Below, one piece after another: positions 1-5,359 of a stretch of DNA of 5,566 nucleotides; within the stretch, counting starts at the first letter, position 1; each line of letters starts with the position of its first letter. The notes beneath the pieces are model-generated. The model saw only the letters and a program-made list of their open reading frames with translations, ran no database searches and was not told the DNA's origin. Both the position numbers and the translations under genes were made by a program. This stretch comes from an uncultured Lachnospiraceae bacterium (GTDB lineage: Bacteria > Bacillota > Clostridia > Lachnospirales > Lachnospiraceae), in NCBI GenBank assembly GCA_902496125.1, contig CABUZU010000121.1, forward strand, positions 1 to 5,566, in the 5' to 3' direction.

Positions 1-1059
1 CAAAAAGTTAATGATGCAGTAGCAATGGGCGCAGAATCCATTATGGATTTAAGCTCTTATGGTGACACTCAGAAATTCCGTAGAGAATTAACTGCAAAAT
101 GTCCTGCTATGATTGGTACCGTACCAATCTATGACGCCGTTGTATACTATCATAAACCATTAAAGGAAATCACTTCAGAAGAATGGATTAAAATTGTTGA
201 AATGCATGCAAAAGATGGCGTGGATTTTATGACCATTCATGTAGGTATTAATAAAGCAACTGCACAACGTTTTAAAGATGCAAAGCGTTTAACCAATATC
301 GTATCTCGTGGTGGTTCTATTATCTTTGCTTGGATGGAAATGACAGGAGAGGAGAATCCTTTCTTTGAACATTATGATAGAATTCTAGAAATCTGTAGAG
401 AATATGATGTAACCATGAGTCTTGGTGATGCTTGCCGTCCAGGTTGTATCGAAGATGCTTCTGATATTTCACAGATGGAAGAATTAATTACATTAGCAGA
501 ACTTACAAGACGTGCGTGGGCAAAGGATGTACAGGTTATGATTGAAGGACCTGGACATATGCCACTTGATGAAATTGTAGCGAATATGAAGATTCAACAG
601 ACAGTTTGCAAGGGTGCACCATTTTATGTACTTGGACCTTTAGTAACCGATATTGCACCAGGATACGACCATATTACTGCGGCAATCGGTGGAGCAATTG
701 CTGCCTCAGCAGGTGCTTCTTTCCTTTGTTATGTAACACCAGCAGAGCATCTTCGCTTGCCAGATGTCAATGATGTAAAAGAAGGAATCATTGCTTCTAA
801 AATTGCAGCTCATGCAGCAGATATCGCAAAGGGCGTAAAGGGTGCAAAAGATTGGGATCGTGCAATGAGTACTGCTCGTAAGAAATTAGATTGGGAAGAA
901 ATGTTTGACCTTGCAATTGACCCAGAAAAGGCTCGTCGTTATCGTGCATCTGCAAAACCTGAAAAAGAAGATACTTGTTCAATGTGTGGTAACTTCTGTG
1001 CAGTTAAAAATATGAATAGAATCTTAGATGGAGAAATCGTTAGCATTTATGATGAATAA
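1..1059 (+). CDS. thiC: Phosphomethylpyrimidine synthase ThiC, 5' end outside the window
   Basis: ThiC is a radical-SAM enzyme of the cytosol. It rearranges aminoimidazole ribotide into hydroxymethylpyrimidine phosphate, the pyrimidine half of thiamine. The frame is open from base 1, so this is the C-terminal 352 residues; by comparison with the family's usual length of about 430, roughly 80 N-terminal residues are missing. Seen: GTVPIYDAV near the start, [30 protein letters not shown] and [13 protein letters not shown] (634-672), all classic ThiC signatures, including the conserved histidines of the metal site. The C-terminal cluster motif has cysteines encoded at 976, 985 and 997, giving CX2CX3C, one residue shorter than the textbook CX2CX4C. 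The last bases overlap thiW, so the two are probably co-transcribed. A TPP riboswitch would be expected upstream, but that region is not in the window. Identification is secure. Confidence 0.97.
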   Translation, partial: QKVNDAVAMGAESIMDLSSYGDTQKFRRELTAKCPAMIGTVPIYDAVVYYHKPLKEITSEEWIKIVEMHAKDGVDFMTIHVGINKATAQRFKDAKRLTNIVSRGGSIIFAWMEMTGEENPFFEHYDRILEICREYDVTMSLGDACRPGCIEDASDISQMEELITLAELTRRAWAKDVQVMIEGPGHMPLDEIVANMKIQQTVCKGAPFYVLGPLVTDIAPGYDHITAAIGGAIAASAGASFLCYVTPAEHLRLPDVNDVKEGIIASKIAAHAADIAKGVKGAKDWDRAMSTARKKLDWEEMFDLAIDPEKARRYRASAKPEKEDTCSMCGNFCAVKNMNRILDGEIVSIYDE

Positions 1060-1561
1060 TGTAAATATTAAAAAAATTGTAATTAGTGCGATGTTAGTAG
1101 CAGTAGCGGCATCGCTTTCAGCATTTTCGATTCCAATTGGTGGTTCTAGATGTTTTCCGATTCAACATCTATGTAATATTATTGCTGGTGTATTTCTAGG
1201 ACCAATGTATGGAGTGGGTATGGCATTTTGTACTTCTTTTATTAGAAACTTAATGGGTACAGGAACTTTACTAGCGTTTCCAGGTAGTATGGTTGGAGCA
1301 TTCTTATGTGGTGTGCTATACCAATACACAGGAAAGTTAACTGCTGCTTATATTGGAGAGATTGTAGGAACTGGAATCATTGGTGGAATTTTATGTTATC
1401 CGGTAGCAACATTCTTAATGGGAAAAGAAGCTGCGATTTTTGGATATGTCGTTCCATTTTTAATGAGTACTTGCTGTGGAACGGCAATTGCAATCTTCTT
1501 AATTGGAGCTTTATATAAGTCAGGAGCATTTAAATATTTAAATCAAATCATTGCAAGATAG
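1049..1561 (+). CDS. thiW: ThiW-family ECF transporter S-component (thiazole precursor uptake)
   Basis: This is a small, very hydrophobic membrane protein of about 170 residues with five or six likely transmembrane segments. ThiW proteins are substrate-binding S-components of energy-coupling-factor importers, assigned mainly from genomic context to uptake of hydroxyethylthiazole or a related thiamine precursor. Seen: the family signature running from [11 protein letters not shown] through [17 protein letters not shown], then [25 protein letters not shown]. The shared ECF ATPases and T-component are not here, as is usual for group II S-components. Start: ATG codons lie at 1028, 1049 and 1052. 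The only purine-rich SD-like stretch, GGAG at 1030-1033, lies downstream of the 1028 codon and about 15 bases before 1049, so 1049 or 1052 is preferred. Either start overlaps the thiC stop (1057-1059), which suggests translational coupling. The pairing with thiC fits a cell that makes the pyrimidine and salvages the thiazole. Confidence 0.9.
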   Translation: MMNNVNIKKIVISAMLVAVAASLSAFSIPIGGSRCFPIQHLCNIIAGVFLGPMYGVGMAFCTSFIRNLMGTGTLLAFPGSMVGAFLCGVLYQYTGKLTAAYIGEIVGTGIIGGILCYPVATFLMGKEAAIFGYVVPFLMSTCCGTAIAIFLIGALYKSGAFKYLNQIIAR

Positions 1562-1564
1562 TGA

Positions 1565-1607
1565 AAAAGGTGTGAAGAAAAATTTTCTTTGCACCTTTTA
1601 TTTTTTT
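1565..1607 (+). terminator. Rho-independent terminator of the thiC-thiW unit
   Basis: A 14-bp stem pairs 1565-1578 (AAAAGGTGTGAAGA) with 1586-1599 (TTTCTTTGCACCTTTT region, ending in CACCTTTT). It has two G-T wobbles and a 7-base AAAATTT loop. A T run follows at 1601-1607. It starts four bases after the thiW stop codon, so it ends the thiamine transcript and isolates it from the small gene downstream. Confidence 0.9.
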
Positions 1608-1616
1608 AAAAGCCTC

Positions 1617-1645
1617 TTGATAACCTATACCCCTATAGGTATAAT
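1617..1645 (+). promoter_or_regulatory. Sigma-A promoter with CsoR/CstR-like operator in its spacer
   Basis: The -35 TTGATA (1617-1622) and a perfect -10 TATAAT (1640-1645) are separated by exactly 17 bases. Inside the spacer and touching the -10 lies ATACCCCTATAGGTAT (1627-1642). It is an inverted repeat TATACC-N6-GGTATA (1626-1643) and contains the palindrome CCTATAGG (1632-1639). ATACCC...GGGTAT-type repeats are the known operator style of the CsoR/CstR family, which are copper-sensing or persulfide-sensing repressors; this copy is one G short of the symmetric form. A repressor bound here would block polymerase. Expected transcription start is about 1652, giving a leader of about 18 bases before the ATG at 1670. 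Promoter call is strong; the repressor family is inference from the operator shape. Confidence 0.8.
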
Positions 1646-1669
1646 AAAATATATAAAGGAGAAAAATTT

Positions 1670-1839
1670 ATGAAACGAAAAATGATAAGTCTTGTTGTTT
1701 CAGGAATCGCCTTATTTATAAGTCTGTTGGAATTATTTTAACTGTTTTTTTAATAGTTATAATATTCGATGGAGAAACTCTTACATCTTTTGATAAAGAT
1801 GAATTGATTTTAAAAAGAATCGTGGATAGAGTTAGTTAA
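1670..1839 (+). pseudogene. Small membrane protein gene, apparently frameshifted
   Basis: The family is not recognised. AAAGGAG (1655-1661) sits 8 bases before ATG 1670, under the strong promoter just upstream. The starting frame encodes only 23 residues (MKRKMISLVVSGIALFIS, then LLELF) and stops at 1739-1741. The frame one base back is open through the same stretch and continues from about 1726 as VGIILTVFLIVIIFDG, then ETLTSFDKDELILKRIVDRVS, to TAA 1837-1839, but it has no ATG, GTG or TTG start of its own. Joined, the two give a plausible protein of about 56 residues: a basic N-terminus, one or two hydrophobic segments and an acidic/basic C-terminal tail. ATAAGTCTTGTTG at 1685-1697 recurs at 1718-1729 lacking one T, so one lost base in the second copy would explain the break. 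Alternatives are a sequencing error, a programmed -1 frameshift (I see no convincing slippery heptamer), or a true 23-residue peptide. Confidence 0.55.
1685..1729 (+). repeat. Short imperfect direct repeat at the frame break
   Basis: ATAAGTCTTGTTG (1685-1697) and ATAAGTCTGTTG (1718-1729) are the same 13-mer except that the second copy lacks one T. The missing base lies where the small gene changes frame. Restoring it gives AGT CTT GTT GGA, which links the two halves in one frame. Confidence 0.6.
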
Positions 1840-1851
1840 GATTTAACTAAC
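1831..1851 (+). repeat. Perfect 9-bp hairpin over the stop of the small gene
   Basis: GTTAGTTAA (1831-1839) is followed by a GAT loop and the exact reverse complement TTAACTAAC (1843-1851). The TAA stop codon forms the end of the left arm. There is no T run directly after it, so on its own it is not a typical terminator. It may stabilise the 3' end of the short transcript or act together with the hairpin that follows. Confidence 0.6.
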
Positions 1852-1855
1852 AGTG

Positions 1856-1903
1856 AAAAATCCCCTGTTTTAATTGCAAGAGCAATAACCAGGGGAAATT
1901 TTT
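1856..1903. terminator. Bidirectional terminator between converging units
   Basis: The outer stem TCCCCTG (1861-1867) pairs with CAGGGGA (1890-1896). An inner stem ATTGC (1873-1877) pairs with GCAAT (1882-1886), separated from the outer one by a small AT-rich bulge. AAAAA (1856-1860) precedes the stem and TTTTT (1899-1903) follows it, so both the plus transcript of the small gene and the minus transcript of coaX end in a hairpin plus U-rich tail. The last bases overlap the coaX stop codon (1902-1904). Confidence 0.85.
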
Positions 1904-2666
1904 ACATATTCTTCTGATAAATTAGAAAAAGTCCCTTCAGTAATAAATTTTCATCAATAATAATTTTATGCGTACAAAAAGGAATAATCTTACTTGCAAA
2001 TTGCCCAGTTGCAACGATTGTTAATTGTTCTTGTAGTTGTGTTTCAATTCTATCAATCATTCCATCAATACAAGAAGCATTACCATATAAAATTCCACTA
2101 GACATACATTCTACTGTACTTCTGCCGATTAGTCGTTTTGGGGGATTGAGACTAATACGAGGTAATTTCGATGTTTTTGTTGTTAGAGAATCTAAGGAAA
2201 CTTTAATTCCGGGCATGATCATTCCACCAATATAATTTTTATTTTTATCGATGACGCAAATAGTAGTTGCAGTCTCCATATCAATTAGAATAAGTGGAGC
2301 AGAATAATTAGAAATTCCAGCAACTGCACCAGCAATCAAATCGCTGCCCATTTGAGCTGGATTGTCAATTAAGATATTTAATCCTGTTTTTACACCAGGA
2401 CCCACAACAAGAATTTTTTTTCGAATAATTTTTCGAATCGCTTCTTTCATAATGTCAATTAGAGGTGGAACTACAGAACCAATGATAACACCTTGAATAT
2501 CGGAAGGTGTTAAACCATGAATTTCTAAAATAATTTTAAGAGAAAGGGTATATTCTAAAGATGTTTTTTCATAATCTGTAGATAAGTGTTCAGCAAATAG
2601 AATGTCGCCGTTTTTGATGCAACCTAAAGTAATATTTGTATTTCCAATATCGAGTGCTAATATCAT
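1902..2666 (-). CDS. coaX: Type III pantothenate kinase CoaX, divergent motifs
   Basis: CoaX phosphorylates pantothenate, the first step of coenzyme A synthesis, in the cytosol; it belongs to the ASKHA kinase fold. The 254-residue length is normal for the family. Start: ATG at 2666-2664 is preferred because AGGTGA lies a few bases upstream; an ATG five codons earlier has no comparable site. Seen: the phosphate-binding DIGNTN (6-11), GSVVPP (63-68), DNPAQMGSDLIAGAVAG (101-117), GGMIMPG (147-153), LPRISL, and TVECMSSGILYG (184-195). Odd: the usual DMGTATT is DMETATT (129-135) and the usual TGG(L/F)A is TGQFA (219-223), so two commonly glycine positions near the active site are changed. The frame is intact and the rest of the family pattern is kept, so it is probably functional, but activity should not be taken for granted. 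It is transcribed alone, divergent from the regulator. Confidence 0.92.
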   Translation of the reverse strand: MILALDIGNTNITLGCIKNGDILFAEHLSTDYEKTSLEYTLSLKIILEIHGLTPSDIQGVIIGSVVPPLIDIMKEAIRKIIRKKILVVGPGVKTGLNILIDNPAQMGSDLIAGAVAGISNYSAPLILIDMETATTICVIDKNKNYIGGMIMPGIKVSLDSLTTKTSKLPRISLNPPKRLIGRSTVECMSSGILYGNASCIDGMIDRIETQLQEQLTIVATGQFASKIIPFCTHKIIIDENLLLKGLFLIYQKNM

Positions 2667-2697
2667 AAATTCACCTGCCATTTTTCTTAATAAGGAA

Positions 2698-2726
2698 AGT
2701 ATAGCATCTTAGCCAACTTTCGTAAA
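2698..2726 (-). promoter_or_regulatory. Predicted coaX promoter
   Basis: Reading the minus strand, TTTACG (2726-2721) and TATACT (2703-2698) are spaced by 17 bases. The -35 matches the consensus at 4 of 6 positions and the -10 at 5 of 6. Expected start is near 2691, about 25 bases before the coaX ATG. Its -35 lies 8 bases from the -35 of the opposing regulator promoter, so a protein bound between them could affect both. Confidence 0.6.
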
Positions 2727-2733
2727 GCAAATA

Positions 2734-2756
2734 TTTGACAGTAAGGGAAAGTCAAA
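2734..2756 (+). repeat. Inverted repeat across the regulator promoter
   Basis: TTTGAC (2734-2739) and GTCAAA (2751-2756) are perfect inverted arms 11 bases apart. They cover the -35 box and most of the spacer, a position suited to repression. The arm spacing is wider than a normal Crp/Fnr site, and the left arm is largely the -35 consensus itself, so part of the symmetry may be chance. Which protein would bind is unknown. Confidence 0.4.
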
Positions 2757-2763
2757 GTATACT
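2735..2763 (+). promoter_or_regulatory. Predicted sigma-A promoter of the Crp/Fnr regulator
   Basis: A perfect TTGACA (2735-2740), a 17-base spacer and TATACT (2758-2763). Expected start is about 2770, so the leader is only about 15 bases and AAGGGG (2771-2776), the ribosome binding site for ATG 2785, would sit at its very 5' end. Near-consensus elements suggest the regulator is made without needing an activator. Confidence 0.8.
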
Positions 2764-2784
2764 GATGTATAAGGGGTGGATACA

Positions 2785-3453
2785 ATGGAAAAATTAGATA
2801 TTAATCAAAAAACATTTAATTTTTTAATGAACCATAGTATTGAGAAGGAATATAAAAAAGGCGAGTTTTGTTTTCGTGGGAAGGAAAAACTTTCTTCTAT
2901 TTATATTATGGTTTCTGGCAGGGCAATTATTTACAATTTGACACACAATGGTCAACGAAAAATTCTCTATATTTTAGGGAAGGGGCAAATTTTAAATGAA
3001 AGTGTGGTTTCAAAACAACCAAGTTCGGTATTTTGTGAAGTGATTACCGATTCTAAAATTTTACAGATTCCTGCAAATATCTTTTTAGAAGCAATGAAGA
3101 ATGATTTTGATTTTAACTTGGCAGTTATAAAGTCACATGAAAGGCGAATTTGGCGCTTATCGCATCAATTAAAGAATACAACTGGAAGTACGCAAATGGA
3201 GAAAAAATTAGCTGCTAAAATTTGGAAACTAGCAAGGGATTTTGGAACCCAAACAGATGAAGGAATCCTGATTGCATTTCCAATTACTATTACGTTTTTA
3301 GCTGATTTTTTAGGAACGCCAAGGGAAACAGCTTCTAGACTTTGTAAGATTCTTAGTAATGAAGGATTGATTCGAATTCAGAAAAATAAACAGATTTTAG
3401 TATTAGATGCCGAAGGGCTTTCTGATTTTTATAAAAAAGAAAAAGAAAAGTAA
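2785..3453 (+). CDS. Crp/Fnr-family transcriptional regulator, likely controls asrABC
   Basis: This is a 222-residue, cytosolic DNA-binding protein with an N-terminal cyclic-nucleotide-type beta-barrel sensor (about residues 10-115), a long dimer helix (about 115-140) and a C-terminal winged helix (about 145-215). Start: ATG 2785 is 8 bases after AAGGGG; a GTG at 2776 overlaps that site. The recognition helix reads RETASR with Arg180, Glu181 and Arg185, the pattern by which E. coli CRP reads GTGA half-sites; FNR-type proteins use ExxSR with TTGAT. Only three cysteines, scattered, are visible, so there is no FNR-like 4Fe-4S cluster. The cAMP phosphate-binding Arg-Ser pair is absent (PSSVF in that region), so cAMP is unlikely; the ligand is unknown. 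It lies 90 bases upstream of asrA on the same strand, with its own terminator. The role in sulfite reductase control is inferred from this neighbourhood and the palindrome in the gap. Confidence 0.9.
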   Translation: MEKLDINQKTFNFLMNHSIEKEYKKGEFCFRGKEKLSSIYIMVSGRAIIYNLTHNGQRKILYILGKGQILNESVVSKQPSSVFCEVITDSKILQIPANIFLEAMKNDFDFNLAVIKSHERRIWRLSHQLKNTTGSTQMEKKLAAKIWKLARDFGTQTDEGILIAFPITITFLADFLGTPRETASRLCKILSNEGLIRIQKNKQILVLDAEGLSDFYKKEKEK

Positions 3454-3456
3454 GAG

Positions 3457-3484
3457 TCCGTGATAATTGTCACGGATTTTTTTT
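3457..3484 (+). terminator. Rho-independent terminator of the regulator gene
   Basis: TCCGTGA (3457-3463) and TCACGGA (3470-3476) form a perfect 7-bp stem with a 6-base TAATTG loop, followed by eight T residues (3477-3484). It begins three bases after the regulator's stop codon. The upstream A/G bases can extend the stem into the T run. The same stem is a CRP-type palindrome; see the next entry. Confidence 0.85.
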
Positions 3485-3500
3485 GTGATTTATTTATAAT
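3460..3500 (+). promoter_or_regulatory. Predicted activator-dependent asr promoter with CRP-type operator
   Basis: GTGA (3460-3463), six bases, then TCAC (3470-3473) matches the geometry of CRP-family operators (GTGA-N6-TCAC). A perfect -10 TATAAT lies at 3495-3500, giving an expected start near 3507. At the usual 16-18 base spacing there is nothing like TTGACA; TTGTCA at 3467-3472 is 22 bases away, too far. The palindrome centre (3466.5) is about 40.5 bases before the expected start, very close to the -41.5 position of class II CRP/FNR promoters, where the activator replaces a -35 element. The neighbouring regulator has the matching RETxxR helix. The sequences are seen; the regulatory link is inference. 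Polymerase reading through from the regulator gene would be stopped by the same stem. Confidence 0.6.
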
Positions 3501-3543
3501 TAAATTAACAATAAATTTTTTGCAAGTCAGGAAGGAGCAATTC

Positions 3544-4539
3544 ATGGGATACCAAATGAACAAAGAACAGGCAAATAAAGTGTTTGAAACCTTATGTCAA
3601 ACCTATGAGGTTTTTGCACCAAAGGTATTTGAAAAAGATGGATGTTTTACAGATATTGATACAATTCGATATGACAAAGTGGCATCTTTAGATGAAATTG
3701 AATGGACTAAAAAATCAGATTATTCTTTTAAAGAAGTATTGTTATCAATTAGTGAGACCCTTTTCTATTTTACAGAAGAACAAACAACGGTACCAAAGGG
3801 ACCTGAAAAGGAAATTCTAATTTTCTTAAGAAGTTGTGACTTACATGCATTAAAACGTTTAGACCAGATTTACTTAAAAAATGGTTTTGAAGATTTTTAT
3901 TATGCAAGAGTACGTGAAAAAGCAAAATTTGTATTAATGGGATGTAGCGAAAGTTGTAATACGGGTTTTTGTGTGAGTATGGGAACCAATCAGTCTGATA
4001 ACTATGATTTATACTTAAAAGTAGATGATGACAAGGTAGTAGTAAATTGTAAATGTGAAGAATTAAATTCTTATTTTGCAAAGGAAGAAATGGTAGATGT
4101 TACTCCTGATTATGTAACAGAAAATAAAGAAAAAGTTACACTTCCTAAAAATATTACAACTGCAAATTACGAAGATGAAATCTTTAAAGAATATGGTGCT
4201 CGTTGTATTGGTTGTGGACGTTGTAATTTCGTATGTCCAACTTGTACTTGCTTTACCATGCAAGATATCTTTTATAAAGATAACGAAAAAGTTGGTGAAC
4301 GTCGTAGAGTATGGGCTTCGTGCCAAGTAAATGGATTTACCGATATGGCAGGTGGACATTCTTTTAGAAAGACACAGGGCGAACGCTTCCGTTTTAAGGT
4401 ATTACATAAAATCAAACACTATGGTGACAAGAATGGTTATCAAATGTGTGTAGGTTGTGGAAGATGTGACAATGTATGTCCAGAATACATTTCATTTAGT
4501 AACTGTATTAACCGTTTATCAGCAAAAGAAAATAATTAA
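3544..4539 (+). CDS. asrA: Anaerobic sulfite reductase subunit A (iron-sulfur electron carrier)
   Basis: AsrA is the ferredoxin-like subunit of the NAD(P)H-dependent sulfite reductase AsrABC. It passes electrons from the flavoprotein AsrB to the siroheme subunit AsrC in the cytosol. The protein has 331 residues, close to the Salmonella subunit. Seen: an N-terminal domain shared with hydrogenase/sulfhydrogenase beta-type subunits, with RSCDLHALK and a cysteine group GCSESCNTGFC (Cys134, 138, 143); then two 4Fe-4S motifs, CIGCGRCNFVCPTC (from Cys221, with Cys224, 227, 231) and CVGCGRCDNVCP (Cys302, 305, 308, 312). Start: ATG 3544 has GAAGGAG (3531-3537) six bases upstream. The frame is open further upstream, but that would run through the terminator. 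It is the first gene of the asr operon; asrB follows after 19 bases. Confidence 0.95.
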   Translation: MGYQMNKEQANKVFETLCQTYEVFAPKVFEKDGCFTDIDTIRYDKVASLDEIEWTKKSDYSFKEVLLSISETLFYFTEEQTTVPKGPEKEILIFLRSCDLHALKRLDQIYLKNGFEDFYYARVREKAKFVLMGCSESCNTGFCVSMGTNQSDNYDLYLKVDDDKVVVNCKCEELNSYFAKEEMVDVTPDYVTENKEKVTLPKNITTANYEDEIFKEYGARCIGCGRCNFVCPTCTCFTMQDIFYKDNEKVGERRRVWASCQVNGFTDMAGGHSFRKTQGERFRFKVLHKIKHYGDKNGYQMCVGCGRCDNVCPEYISFSNCINRLSAKENN

Positions 4540-4558
4540 TAGGAAGGAGTCGTATAAC

Positions 4559-5350
4559 ATGAAAAACGAATATATCCCTTTTTTATCTGAGATTAAGGAA
4601 GTCATTTGCCATACAAAAATCGAATACACCTTCCGTATGAGTTATACTGGTAAGGTAAAACCTGGTCAATTTTTTGAAGTGTCTTTACCTAAATTTGGTG
4701 AGGCTCCAATTTCTGTTAGTGGAATTGGTAAGGATTATGTAGATTTAACAATCCGTAAGGTCGGAAAGGTTACGAATGAAATTTTCGAAAACTATGTAGG
4801 TGATAAATTATTCCTTCGTGGACCTTATGGAAATGGATTTGATATTGATAATTACAAAGGAAAGCATGTCGTAGTTATCGCAGGAGGAACTGGACTTTCA
4901 CCAGTTCGAGCAGTAGTAGAACATTTTAGTACCTATAAAGAAGATGCAAAGAGTATGACTCTTATTGCAGGTTTTAAATCTCCAGAAGATGTATTATTTA
5001 AAGCAGATTTTGAAAGATGGGAACAAAATATCAATGTAATTAAAACAGTAGATACTGCACCAGAAGGCTATACAGATGCTGTTGGAATGGTTACAAAATA
5101 TATTCCAGATTTAGAATTAGTAGAACCTGAAAATACGGTATTCATCGTAGTAGGTCCTCCAATTATGATGAAATTTACAGTAGCTGAAATTTTAAAAAGA
5201 GATATTAAAGAAGAACAGATTTGGATTTCACAAGAGCGTAAGATGTGTTGTGGTATTGGTAAATGTGGACATTGTCGTATTGGTTCCACCTATATTTGCT
5301 TAGATGGTCCAGTATTTAACTATACACAAGGTAAAGATTTATTAGATTAG
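4559..5350 (+). CDS. asrB: Anaerobic sulfite reductase subunit B (FAD/NAD(P)H electron-input subunit)
   Basis: AsrB takes electrons from NAD(P)H through FAD and a 2Fe-2S centre and feeds AsrA. The 263-residue protein is built like ferredoxin reductase/PyrK-type subunits. Seen: a flavin-binding beta barrel with GQFFEVSLP and APISVSG (about residues 1-95), a nucleotide-binding half beginning with IAGGTGLSPVRAV (AGGTG from residue 108), VVGPPIMMKF near residue 200, and a C-terminal cysteine cluster, CCGIGKCGHC plus Cys247 (Cys231, 236, 239 and 247 spaced CX4CX2CX7C), which fits a 2Fe-2S ligand set. GPVFNY at the end is typical. Start: ATG 4559 follows AGGAAGGAG (4541-4549) by nine bases; the upstream open frame lies inside asrA and is not used. 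The RBS of asrC overlaps its stop codon, so the genes are tightly coupled. PyrK, the dihydroorotate dehydrogenase electron subunit, is the main look-alike, but the neighbours decide for AsrB. Confidence 0.95.
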   Translation: MKNEYIPFLSEIKEVICHTKIEYTFRMSYTGKVKPGQFFEVSLPKFGEAPISVSGIGKDYVDLTIRKVGKVTNEIFENYVGDKLFLRGPYGNGFDIDNYKGKHVVVIAGGTGLSPVRAVVEHFSTYKEDAKSMTLIAGFKSPEDVLFKADFERWEQNINVIKTVDTAPEGYTDAVGMVTKYIPDLELVEPENTVFIVVGPPIMMKFTVAEILKRDIKEEQIWISQERKMCCGIGKCGHCRIGSTYICLDGPVFNYTQGKDLLD

Positions 5351-5359
5351 GAGGCAGTT

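Noticed and set aside
797..982. Open frame on the minus strand inside thiC
   Set aside because: It lies fully within a well-supported gene, has no ribosome binding site or recognisable motif, and looks like a low-complexity antisense shadow.
1306..1518. Second plus-strand frame inside thiW
   Set aside because: The translation is Trp/Cys/Asn-rich and unlike a real protein; thiW in the other frame has clear family signatures.
2734..2756. Reading TTTGAC-N11-GTCAAA as an FNR box
   Set aside because: FNR boxes are TTGAT-N4-ATCAA; here the gap is 11 bases and the half-site differs, and the regulator's helix is RETxxR rather than the FNR type.
3467..3500. TTGTCA (3467-3472) as a -35 for the TATAAT at 3495-3500
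   Set aside because: The spacing is 22 bases, well outside the 16-18 base range. The hexamer is part of the terminator palindrome.
3460..3543. Upstream extension of asrA from a GTG at 3460
   Set aside because: It would translate through the hairpin terminator and the predicted -10 box. ATG 3544 has an ideal GAAGGAG site and matches the family's N-terminus.
3770..4359. Two overlapping minus-strand frames inside asrA
   Set aside because: Both are antisense to conserved iron-sulfur coding sequence and lack start signals or family features.
4457..4558. Upstream extension of asrB into the end of asrA
   Set aside because: The extension reads the asrA cluster region out of frame. ATG 4559 has a strong AGGAAGGAG site.
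5068..5289. Minus-strand frame inside asrB
   Set aside because: It is antisense to the conserved C-terminal part of AsrB, with no ribosome site or motif.
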